Origin: Euwallacea fornicatus
Taxonomy: Eukaryota; Arthropoda; Insecta; Coleoptera; Curculionidae
Direction: 5' to 3'
Assembly (NCBI RefSeq): GCF_040115645.1
Contig: NC_089568.1
Span: 2,232,001 to 2,296,000 of the forward strand
DNA: 64,000 nucleotides
Position numbers and translations under genes: made by a program. Under the pieces are notes generated by a model, which saw only the letters and a list, made by a program, of their open reading frames with translations, ran no database searches and was not told the origin of the DNA. Below, piece after piece: positions 25,855-37,900 of this stretch; the stretch's first letter is position 1, and each line of letters opens with the position of its first letter.

Positions 25855-26997
25855 CAGGAAGTTCTGCACGTTTTCTCGAAAAATGGTTTTGGCTGTAACT
25901 TTGTAATGCCAGTGGCCTTCTTTAGGTTTTCTAGTGAAAGAATGCACTGTGGCGTTTGAGTAAGGTACTGTATTAAGAGTTCACAAAATGCAGGACCGTC
26001 TTTAAAAAAATTTAGTGGGTTTTTTCCGGACTCCAAAAAATCGCCCTGCGCGCGAACTTGAGAAAAAGCGGCATGCGCATGTGCTAAAAGTTAGACAAAC
26101 TAATAGTCACGCTGGGTCAACCAATTTGGCACATTTTTCGTTGTTTTGGAAAAAACTAAGCTAACGAAAATGCTGCAGTTGCGGATACTTAGGTATGTCC
26201 ACTATCCTCATCTTGCACACGCAGTATTTGGAAATCAAATATTACAATTAATAACAAAATACAAGCAATGTTTAATGAAATCATGATGAAAAAATGATTT
26301 GAGGCGTACCTGACATTTGAAAATTGAAATAAAGAGAGAAAATGAGATTTATTTTTAGTATTGCGACTCAAAAATCCACCATGGGAAATGAAAATTTCGC
26401 TATGTACTATTGCCAATTATTACTTATAGGTATTTTCACAATGGAAACCCATAGATTCTATGCAGTTAGCTTCATCAATCCAACAATAGTAAAAGTAAGT
26501 TTTCTTTTCTCTAGTTATTGTGATTTTATACACATATGTCTCGAATCATTTTCTCCATTAGGATTCCATTAAATATTGGAGAGTCCGGCGTTTTACCATT
26601 AATTGTGATATTTAATTTTCAAATACAGTGCATTTAACATAAGGCTGGTAGGTATGCCCAAATATCCAAAAGTGCAGCATTTTTGTAAATTTTCGTTTTT
26701 TACAAAGCAACGAAAAGTACGGCAAATATGTCGATTGGGTATAACTCTTAGTTCATTTAACCTTTAGTAAATGTGCATAGACGCTTTTTCAAAAAATCGT
26801 ATACAACGTGACTTTTTTGGTCTGGCAAAAAACTGCTAAATTTTTTGAAGATAGTCCTGGATTTTCTGAACTCCGAATGCATCATCTTACTCGCACACAA
26901 TAGCGTACTCTTTCAACAGAAAATGAAACACCCAGCAAAATAGCATTACAAAGCTATGGCCAAAACCATTCCTCGACAGAATGTGTAAAACCCCCTG
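25855..26997. mobile_element. 1.14-kb fold-back element with about 480-bp arms
   Basis: TA-flanked at both sides (25853-25854, 26998-26999). The left end CAGGAAGTTCTGCACG pairs with the right end (reverse) CAGGGGGTTTTACACA. Matching stretches continue through ATGGTTTTGGC, CTTTGTAATGC and AAATGCTGCA towards a short spacer around 26300-26570. No coding sequence is seen. The divergence between arms shows it is old. Confidence 0.78.
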
Positions 26998-29900
26998 TAG
27001 AATAAAAATAAAAACTGCAAGCAATTTTTTAACGCTCACTTGATATGTCGTTTAGCACTCTTGTTCCATGGTCGGAGTGTGTACGATTTCTCGTGACTCG
27101 CCCTGTATAGTCGCGTCTACTAGATAAACTCGAAGCTTTATGGAAATTAACATCCAATCTATCGTAGAGGTATGATTTATCGAAGTTAATATCATATTTG
27201 GTGAATTGTAATATGTGATATCTGATTGAATGGAAAAAGCAGAAGAAATTCAAGTTCCTAAATCCAATTTAATATAAATTGAGATTCTGAATTACATCTG
27301 ATAATCTCTACGATCTTATACGATTTGCTTTTCCAGCATAGAAACCGTTTAGCTCAGTAGAAAAAACTGCAGCTAAAGTTAAATCTCGATCACACCTTAA
27401 TTCTTAATGACGAGTTCCATCTGGAATTCGCGCAAATGTAGTTTTTGTCTCATAAAATCGGTGATATTTTAAAGTTTTTACTTATACGAGACTTAAACGA
27501 ATGACCTCGAATTAGATTCAGCTTTTTGTAATTGTTTACAAGTTGCTTGTAAATTTATCAATGAATCTTCATTCATGAAAATGGCTCTTAAACACACACA
27601 ATGGCTCTTAATCACGTTAACTTTTGTATTCAGAATAAACTTACTAAAAACCACAAAATTGGTTTTCTTAATGGTGGAATAAGTTTCTATGGGAAATTAG
27701 CGTAGAAAAATAACTTACAGCCTAAGGTCAGGCGAGTGGAATGGTAAACTTTATTTAATGTTAAGCAAGTAACTTCCATCGAAGTTTTCAATTAGCCCAA
27801 AAATGTGGCTGCAAGATGAAAATTACTTTATTAAGATTATTAATTTTTCAGAATAAATTTGATGTTATCCTAGTAAGAAAAATGAGGTCTGCTCTCATTG
27901 GTTTCACCAACGCAGTGAACAGTGAAGAATATGAATTAAGATTTCGCATGCATATGAAATAAAGATGCAATACAGCGTGAATATTAAGCAATAGTTCTAA
28001 CACCAGGACTCTGAAGTGCGTCATCACGACCAGAGCTTCCAGCTTAATTAAATCACGAGGTACGCGGCGCTGAGAAATCTAACGGATGCGATAAAAGTTA
28101 TAATAAACTTATTTAAATTATAAATAAACAAAATCAGAAAAATAAGAAGATAATGTGACCTGAATCGTAACGTTAACAATGATGTTTGACTTGATGTTAA
28201 TTTCCATGGGAATCACCTTTACCGGCTCCCTAGGTAAATAATGAGCGATATGTGTAAGTATGTGCCTTAGTAACTGGGCCAGAAAACATGTTTCACAGGC
28301 ATTCAAAACACTTTCTCGAAAACGAATATCTTCCCTGCGAGAAAGAACATGAAGTTTCTTATGGAATTATATCACTCTCAGGAAAAATTATTGTTCGCAG
28401 ACGACCTTTTCTTCATGTAGAAGCAGAGCAAAAATTAGGGCACGAGATGTGAAGCATTTGCGTAATTTCAAAGAATAAAAAACTCGGAAAAGAAAGGTTC
28501 TCACCACTCAAAATCGATCAGACAGTTTCCTAACGATTAAAACTGGACTTGGTAAGGTCGAGCATTTGCGCAACGTTTGTCGTGGATACCAAAAAATAAC
28601 TCAAAAACGGATTGTAGATCTGTTAACACCTCGACACTATTCCTTTGAATGCGCCACTTTTCTTCCAGACTGTAGTAGTTGCACTATGCGACCTGGACGT
28701 CCTTAAGTTGGACACTCTGCATACCTGTCCTAAAGAGTATTCCTTATCTTGCCTTCTCAGAGTATCATGGGAAATTCTGAATCGTCATAATTTCCTGCGA
28801 AATAAAATTTTAAAGAATGATCCATTATCATTTTAAATCATTATGATTCGGAATAATTCATAACGTAGTTGTGTAAAAAAGCATCAAGATCCTTTTCATG
28901 GTTGATAATTATACTGCGTGATTATAAACAATTTTATCGTAAAGCACGGTGGAACTGAATTTTTTTTATTACTTGATTTCCCTACATAGAAATTAAATAG
29001 GTTTAATCTGTTAATTTCTCCATAAAGTATATTAAAAATTAAACTTTCCTCGGAGTAAAATACACGATTTTTCCCCGATTGATCCAGAAATCCTTAGTAG
29101 CAGATTTCTCTAATTTTTTTCATATATTTGAGCATTAATATCTGGACAGTAGAAAGGCGGCAACGCTGAAAGCTCAATTTTTACTCCACCTTGTACACGA
29201 ATATAATTTTTATATCTACAAGCCACGTTTAAAAAAAGCCTTTCACAATGATACTATAGGCTCCTGTGCATATACAGTGTTGTGCTTTTTTTATTGTCAC
29301 AATAAAAAAAACTTCTAAACGACCAAAAAAACGCGAGCTAATGTGACGTTGAAACTTGCTGATGGTTTTTAATGTAGCACAAAAGAATTTTTTTTGTCTT
29401 CTTTTGCTAGGGGTGTTCACCCCGGAAATTTGAGAGAAATCAAACAAGAAAAACGCCTCATTACAACTGCACTTAAACAAATGGCCTCCATTTTTTTTAG
29501 CAAAAAAACGCTTAACAATATGTAAATGCCAAATTAAAAGGAAATCGGTTAGAGATTTTTTAAGATTTAAAAAAATAATAAAAATATAACCAATTTGACC
29601 CTTTGTATCTTGAAAACGAAGCGTTATCGGATCTACGTTTATATAAACTTTTCGTTATAAAATTACTCGAAGAACCTCTTAAATTTTGCCTGCCTGCTTG
29701 GGCAACGCACTGTATACAAGAATTTTGTTGTTCGAAGGTCTCGAAAAAGGCCTTTTTTTGGGAAGCTGCTGGCGTTCCAGTCTTAAAAAACTTCGCTGAT
29801 TTTAACGCTTTTTCACCAATGCGTTCTACAAAAAAGATTAGCGAAAATTCCCCTTCTCGTCCTGATGTGTTCTGATATCAAAAAACAGCTCATGAAATTT

Positions 29901-30807
29901 TTAATACCTACATTTCTTCAAAAAATAGATTATTTAGATTGTAAATAAATTGTTCGCATAAAAGCGTAACCGTGCAACAATGGGTGTCGTATTATCTTAA
30001 GAGTGTGAGATTATCTCGTATTTTAGGCAAAAATTATCATCGTCCTGATTTTGTAATACGTATGAAATTTCTTAATCGCAAAAAACACGTCTTGCTAAAA
30101 TCCCTATTAATATGGAGTCTTAGATACCAAAAAAATCCCATAAACCGGCGCGTTAAATGATATTTCGCAGGCCTACCTCTGATAAAGCTTAAGATAAACA
30201 AGATAATGTTCTTATAAAGGTGTAATTTTAGAATTGCTGTAGTTCATCATTAAAAGGTTTTTAGCAAAATAATAATGAATTATTAGGAAAATAAATGTCA
30301 CTTTGCTCCTGCTTGTATTTATTTAATTGAAAATCGTCAGATCGTAAATTTGGGGATTACGAACATATGCTATTTGTAAAATAAAACTCTCCATGCTCGT
30401 CATAGCCTTTGATGACGACAACGTCGCCACGCTATGAGAAAAGCAATGATGACTGCCGGAATTGAGGCTGAGAATCAAGAGTAAAATTTTTTGAACAAGA
30501 ACGCATTGCAGATGCGAATAACACTTAAATATTTCTAATTATCTGAATCATCAAAATCACTACAGTCACTACCACAACTTCTATCCAGGCCAATAATTAT
30601 AGCAGGTTGCACGTTCAACGTATCAAATGCGTGTACACTCTCGAATCATTTCTCTATCTCGTCTTTTGTATATCTTGCCACATTTTTTTTTTAATTTCTG
30701 GAGTAACAGTGCCAAGAGCTCCTTTCCACATATGCAAAGAGTGAGTCTTCATCCCATTATCTCGACAAATATGTCCGCTAAAATCATTTGTAGCAATAGT
30801 CCATATA
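26998..30807. other. No recognisable gene
   Basis: AT-rich sequence with only short random open frames. I saw no splice-consistent exon, RNA gene or complete transposon. The segment 29040-29640 has low-complexity stretches resembling transposon flanks, but I could not assign them. Confidence 0.5.
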
Positions 30808-32340
30808 CAGCGCTCGTCAAAAATATTGCAACGCGTTTATGGCTTTCAAAAAAGGATGGTTTAAAAAAATACTTAATATAATTTTATAATATAAAAAAAA
30901 CATTTAATAATTCACTTCCGATGTTCGAAATTTCCACCCTTATTCAGCTACCCCCACTAACTTTTTATTTTTAAATAGAAAGGTTTCCGTTGTAGTAATT
31001 CAAGTAAAAGGTAATTCAATGAGGAATGGAGCGGTATACTAAGAACTAAACTTTGGCCTACAGTTTCTTTAAAAAATCAAATTTTTAGATAGAAAATAAA
31101 ATAACTCGCTGCTACATCAAACAAAATTGAAACTCCTACAATAAAGGCTGAAATTAGGATCCAGAAGGAATTTCCCAACGACTCAGTCGTTCCTCGAACT
31201 CTTTTATGCAATTATCCAGTGTTACTTTTTTTATTAATTCGAATTCCGTTTGAGCTCTAAGGCATAAATCATCTAAATCTTGTGGCCTATTTTTGTAAAT
31301 GGAACCTTTCAAGTGATTTCAGCAAGAAAAAATCGAAGAGCGTAAAATCTGGAGATCGTGGCGGCAATTCCATTGAATCTCTTTCTACCGATCCACCTCC
31401 AAGGGAACATCTTATCAGGATACTCTCCCACAGCCATAGCATGGTGTGGCGGTGCACCATCCTAGTGCAACCAAATGTTATGGGTTACTTGTCCCCAAGT
31501 TCTCCAGGGAAAATTGCGGCGATTGATGGTATTATTTCGTTTCGCAACAAGAGCAAGTGTGATACGTTGTTTGGATTCCCCTCTATTAAAAGATAGATCG
31601 ATGGATGAGCTGGTGACCGATTATACCCATCCACACATCGAGTTTTACGGATGTTGTGTGTGTAGAGTCTGCATCCAACGAGGATTGTTTGTAGTCCAGC
31701 AGCGACAATTATGTAGATGAATAGATGCATTTAGGCAGAAAGTTGCTTCATCCGAAAATAAAATTTTAGAAAAGAACCTATTATCCTGAATGCCTCTTTC
31801 TTGCATCAATTCACAATATTCCATCCTGCTATCAAAATCTTCAGGCGTCAACTCTTGCGTAAAGGAAATTTTGTATGGATGAAATTTTTCTCGTTTTAAA
31901 AGCGCGCTTCCTGATTTTGCAGGTATATCAAATTCATCAGTGAGTTTGCTAGTGGCTTCTATGGGGTTTTATCGATGGATAAAAGAATGTCTGGTGCTTT
32001 ATCACCATCAGTTGCTGTTCGCTTCCAGTACAGCAAAGATTCAAACTTTTAACCTTTTAGGATATGGGCTTTTTCCATTTTTTTAAGGAAACTGTAGATT
32101 CAATTTTGATTCTGCGTGTACCGTTGTATTCTTTATTGAAACACATTTCATTCGATATGCGGCAAGGGATACCTTCTCGTTTGAAAATAAAAAGTTAGCA
32201 GGGGTAGCTGAATAGGGGTGAAAAGTTTGAACATCGCAAATAAAATGCCTTTTTCTTCAATTATATGCGCTCGAGCATTTTTTTGAGATATTGAGTTTCC
32301 AAAATTTTTAAACATGTTGCAATACTTTTTGCAAGCCCTG
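30808..32340 (-). mobile_element. IS630/mariner-like DNA transposon, degenerate
   Basis: Terminal inverted repeats: CAGCGCTCGTCAAAAATATTG at the left pairs with CAGGGCTTGCAAAAAGTATTG at the right, with TA on both sides. Subterminal matches around 30930-30980 and 32180-32225 (GTAGCTGAATA, AAAAAGTTAG) extend the inverted repeat. On the - strand, 31645-31851 has the first DDE acidic block (ILFSDEATFCLNA), followed by a degraded segment ending PPRSPDFTLFDFFL. Frameshifts make it inactive. Confidence 0.78.
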
Positions 32341-33579
32341 TATGTTCAATTGGGTTGAACATACAGCGGTATGGAGGCAGTCGCAGGACGTTACGTCCAC
32401 ATCTTTCGGTCGTTCCATCTTCTGCATGTATTTTTGGAAGTTTGTGCCGAAAAAGAAGGTTTCAGATTTCAGATATTAAAATGACTTAAAGGGCGAAAAG
32501 GTTTGACTGCTCGTACTGAATTGCACCGTTTAGTACATGCCTTAGCGCAAACACTTTTAAAATAAATAAGCACCATTTAAATTGATCTGATGTCAAACCC
32601 TGCTTTTCTAGATACCAAAGAAGATATCATGACTCGCTTAAAAATTTTGGATGATGTGCAGTTGCATGAGGCGAAATTCCTCATGGAGAAAAAGATGAGC
32701 GTCGCATTGGCTGTGAGTGTCACTGTTACTATCGATGTGAGCGCGTGATTACGTGAGCAGCAACGATTTTAGGTTAGAACATTTCAAAGAAAAAAAATGT
32801 TGCTGCATCCATGAAGGTTTCAACTACACAGAAGGAATTAGTTTGGTAGTTGGTCTTCGCTTCGCTATGCGTGAGAAATTTCCCTTCTTCGTGATGAAAT
32901 TTAACTATTTTTACAATTCGTCAATAACGATAGTGACTCTAGTACGCTCATTTAACACGTCTTCTTTATGTTCCGTCCAATATCCTTTGGCACGTCGAAA
33001 TACCTTTGTCCTGAGCCAGAGTTCCACTTAAGCCAGATATTGGGGTTAAAAATGTGGTAAAAAGTTGATAAAAAGGGCAAAAAACTACGTGTTCAACAAA
33101 TTAAAAATAGAAAACGGTTCTAAGCCTCCTAAAAGATTTATACAAAATACATAAAAGCAATTCCGAGATTGTCATTATCTTAGATACATAACGTGCTTTC
33201 TTTAGTGACTTAAGTGCTTGCCTAAAAATCTCGTTGATAGATAGAGCGTTATGTAAGCCAAAGTAAAGTTTACAAAGTCATTAAGGCAATTTATGTTGTA
33301 AAGTGAGTCAGTTTTACCTGCGTCAGTAATTACAATTTAATTATCAACATCAAAACATTTGCTTTGTAGTGTGTTTAACTGAAACTAAACATTACGGGGG
33401 AATAGTAACTGAAACTGCAGTTTCCAAACCGAAAAATACTCTCGGAAAATAGTTCTCGAACTTGTGTAAATGCAATTGAAAATAAAAATCGTATCCAGAT
33501 TGAAAATTCCGAGTTTAATGCTTAAGGCTAAGATGTTGGCTTCAATTCCATAAAAGTTTTTCAATTTGCTCCTAATTTA

Positions 33580-34615
33580 CGAGGACAGTCCCAGAAGTAC
33601 CCCACCTGACATACAGATGGCGACTTTGTGGTAAAAAATTTGCCTGCATTACAAAGATTTAACCTTAAAACTCTTATGTGTTTTTGCTTAACGCCTTCAG
33701 AGATTTTGTGAACACGGATAAAGTCAGTCATCGATACGTGTCTCAATACTCTCACTTGAAAGGTCTTAGTTCATCCCACATCAGGCAAAAATTAGATTCT
33801 ACTCTTAGGGAATCTGCTGCTTCCCTAACAACGACCAAAAAATCTGTCGTAGGAGCTTCCAAGATGAACTCCACAGTGGTCGGCCCAGTGACGCTCCAGA
33901 TCTGACCACTCCAGATATCGCGATGAAAATCCACAAAATAGTACTAGAAGACCGTCGAGTGAAACTGCACAAATTAGCAGACATGAAAGGCGTTTCTGAA
34001 AGTATTGGACACCGCATTTTAACCGAAAAATTGCATGCGAGAAAGCTGTGCGCAAGATCGGCGCCGCGATTACCACACGATTGTGTAATTTTACTTTGTT
34101 GAAAGGTGACAGCGTCAGTTTTTTGGAATTATCTCCATCGACTATCTTCCTAAAGGAAAAACAACAATAATAAATGATATAAACAATCGGAGAATATTTT
34201 ACAAATTTATCGCAGCGTTTGAGCGACCACATTTGGCGGAAAAGAAACTTTTGTTCCGTCAAGACAACGCGCTAATCTCCTCTCCCGTTAGCGCGATGGC
34301 CAAAGTCGACCAACTTGGTTGCGAACTTTTCCTCGTCCGCTCTATCCGCCAGATTTAGTCCCCTCAGATTGTCTCCCAATTTCCAAACGTGAAAAAATGG
34401 CTCGGTGGAAAGAGATTTGCTAATAATGAGCAGGTTGAGTCCGAGATACTACTTTGAAACGTTTGAATCTTGCTACAAACAGGGGATAAAAGCCGGAGAG
34501 CATTGCTGGCAAAGGTGCGTGTTAATTTCGAATGATGTAATCGAAGATTGATGTGAATTTTCCCAATTTTTTTTTTCTTTAAGTGTTAAGTCGGGTACTT
34601 CTGAGACCATCCTCG
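33580..34615 (+). mobile_element. Mariner element, degenerate, both ends present
   Basis: The ends CGAGGACAGTCCCAGAAGTA and (reverse) CGAGGATGGTCTCAGAAGTA form terminal inverted repeats flanked by TA. The + strand encodes mariner pieces: IVLEDRRVKLHKLADM, ILTEKLHARKLCAR, and a later PPDLVPSDCLP block for the last catalytic Asp. Stops interrupt the frame. It lies just upstream of the GPI-type mucin gene at 34969. Confidence 0.82.
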
Positions 34616-34968
34616 TATCAAAAAACGAATATCACAATAGCGAGTGATGCTTTCAAAAGCGTTACTCACTACCATACTTCCCCACACTTAATCTTCGACT
34701 TGTTAATGATCGTAGAAACGTTAAGCTGCAACTTTTCATTTTTATTATGGCTCGTAATAACACTCTTGGCTTAATGCAAAAACTTGCACCAATTTAAGTC
34801 AACCCGTCAAACTCAAATCCTTTATCGATAAAGATAATTTGAGATTTTAATTGCCATATATATGTTCAAATTTTCGGTACTTTCTAATAGCTAAAGTTGA
34901 ATGATAGAAACTCGGTTGTGTGAGATTAATGTGTGGCTTTAGCAAAAAGTGAGTGCTGAACATGAGCA

Positions 34969-37900
34969 ATGAAGCTTGTTGGGATACTATTCCTCGTAGC
35001 TGTGTTTATTTGGAGAGGTTCAGGTACTTAGTTTTTAATAGGTGGTAGCACCCTGTAAGCTATTCGCATACTAAACAGTTCAACCGCAGTTTATTTATAT
35101 TCAAAACGTGTTGGGCATAAAAACACACCTAATTTTTTCTTCAACATTCTTCCTCCAAGAGCTTTTGCGAGGTGAAGTACTTTGACCACACGGTGCAATT
35201 TTGAAATTAAAGCGATCACTTTAGACTCACGGGTGCTCAATGAATGTGACCCTGAAGGGCTCGTTAAAGTGCATTTTTCTAAATAAAAAAATGATTTCTT
35301 GGGATTGTTTTATCGCTCTCATTAAATAGAATAATTCATGAACGGTGTCACTAAAACCTGTTCAAGTTGGAGCATGACACAATTTAGCGTTGCATTTCAA
35401 TTTCGTCTGAGGCATAAATAAATCGAATTGTCTACAGGTGTAGGTAAAAACTTGAAATGAGCTTTTCATCGCGGAAGTCATAAACATAGGAAATTTATTG
35501 ATGTATGTATATATACAGGGTGTTTCCTAGCTACGTGTAAAAAATTTAAAGGCGTAATCCTCGACTGATTTTGAGTCTAATAAACATATGTCCGCAAATG
35601 CCTTGTTTCCAAGATACAGGGGGTTGAAATGTGACAAGAAAAAGAGATTTTATTTCCAAAATGACTCAATTTGGGTGTTTGAATTTTAGAAAAGACAATT
35701 CCGGGGGTTCCGGGGTTTCCTTCAATACGTCTTAAGATTTCTTCCTCCACTTCTGGTGTTCGACGTGTTATTGGCTTTCTTCCTTCTGGAGTTTTCATAA
35801 GAGATCCTGAATCACAAAGGCGTTGAAAGAGGTTTTTAAAGGTTTGGTGGTTGGGAAAGCTTTTCATGTAAATGCGCCTCGCTGCCAAACACTCACCATC
35901 AGCAAGGCCGTAAACAAAAACCATATTGGCCATTTCTTGATTAGTGTAATTAGGGATTTGAAAAATTTTCAAAACTGAGGTATAATCTGATTTTTGGGAC
36001 ACAGTACTAAATTCTTTCACTTTAGAGAGTAAAAGACCAAAATAACACTGACTATCTTGTTTATAATAGTGGAAGTAGCGAAAAAAACTAACAATAAACA
36101 AGTTAGTAAATACCACCAAACTTTTTTCAACGTCTTTCAGTCAACACCCTGTATCTTGGAAACAAGGCATTTGCGGACATATGTTTATTAGACTTTTTTG
36201 ACTCAAAATCAGTCGAGGATTACGCCTTTAAATTTTTTACACGTAGTTAGGAAACACCCTGTATAGTGGTATTAAGAAAACAAACGTGTTCTAAATAACA
36301 TCAATCTTAATAGCTTTTAATTAATGATAAAAGAATGCAATAAAATGTATTTTAATTTTGAAAATTTACACGTCGATTGTACCAAGCAAAAGTAAATGGA
36401 TCCAGTTGCTCATAGATGGTATTTTAATCTCTTCTTATTTTATACATATTGCTTTTATGCTTATTACAACATATTTAATGGAGCATGGGAGAGCTATTTT
36501 AAATATAACCCAGCATCTTGTGCATCAATTCGATGAACGAATTTAGATTACTTCTGTGCATATGGAATCAGCCCACGTAAGCACCCATAGCGTTTTATTT
36601 CGTATAACCAACCACTCTCACCTATTAGGTACAAAGCGTGTCCAAAATAGAGGTGTGGGACAGGATGGAGATCAGAGCGATCAAGACAAGGGGACAGTTT
36701 CACGGTGCAAACAGGTCCACAATTGTTTTTCGTGATATGCGAATTTACATGCATTGTGGCTCATATGTGGAGCAACTAATTGAAAATTTCGAATAAGCAT
36801 ATTTCCACAAAACATGCTTTTTTAGAATTAACTAGAAATAATTATAAAACATTATAAAGGTACAAACATATTTTCAATACATTTTGTTTATGTCCTTTCT
36901 TGGTGCTGCTTTGCTTTTCGTAGGGTTCATAGGTACCAATTTGTTTATTTATATTATTGCGTGATGTCGACTTTGCTGCTCAAAGTATTGACGGAAAGTA
37001 CTTTACGACACCTAGAGGTGTTCATCAGATCAGTTAAAATGTCAGAAAAATTTGAAAATAGCGAAACGCAGTGTAAAATTGCAAAAGGCTTAAATTTAAA
37101 TGAATCAATAGTGTCAAGGGTGATTTCCATCTTTAAAAATAGAGGAACCTTAGATGAACTTCCGAAGCGTGGGCCAAAACGAAAAACTGATAAAGACGTG
37201 GACAGAAGAGTTAAAATGTTATTTATCCAGGATCCGTTCAAGAGTGCAAGTCACATACAACAAGAGTTATGTGTTTCAGTATCAGTGAACACCATGAAAC
37301 GAAGATTAAGAAGCTCTGATTTATATGGGAGAAAATCGACAAAGAAGCCTTTCATCCCGAAGAGAAATGAAAAGGCTAGTTTGGGTTTGGCGAAAGAGCA
37401 TGTGAGCTGGTCATGTAAAAATGGAAAACTGTCCTTTTCTCAGATGAAAGTCAATTGAAACTGTTCAAATCAGACGGAATTTGTTGAGCCAGAAGACTAA
37501 TTAACGAAAAGTTAAATCCTAAATATGCTAAATCGCCGGTTAAACATAGAGGTGGCGGTTGCAGTTTGAGGGTGATTCGAAGGGTTTAGCATGCAAAAAT
37601 TGATGGTTTTATGGATCGATGCGTTTATAAAAATATTTTAGAGGGAAAGAAAATATGAGCCTTTGGTGAAGGTTCCACCACGACAGCGACCCGGAGGGTA
37701 TCCCCGAGTGAATCGAAGGGCGGTTAATTGTGCATGTCGTTGATGTGATGATCTGGCCGGCTCAAAGCGCCGATCTGGACCTCATAGAGAATCATTGGAA
37801 TGAAACTGACGAAAAAAATCATGGGAAAATAGTAACAAATATAGCGGATTTGTTCAAAGAAACTCAAAACGCGTGAAACTCAATATCTGAAGATAATAAT

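Noticed and set aside
34857..34863. TATATAT upstream of the giant mucin start, and a similar TATATG near 53025
   Set aside because: The spacing to the ATG differs (about 106 and 40 bp) and AT-rich sequence makes such matches common; not strong enough to call promoters.
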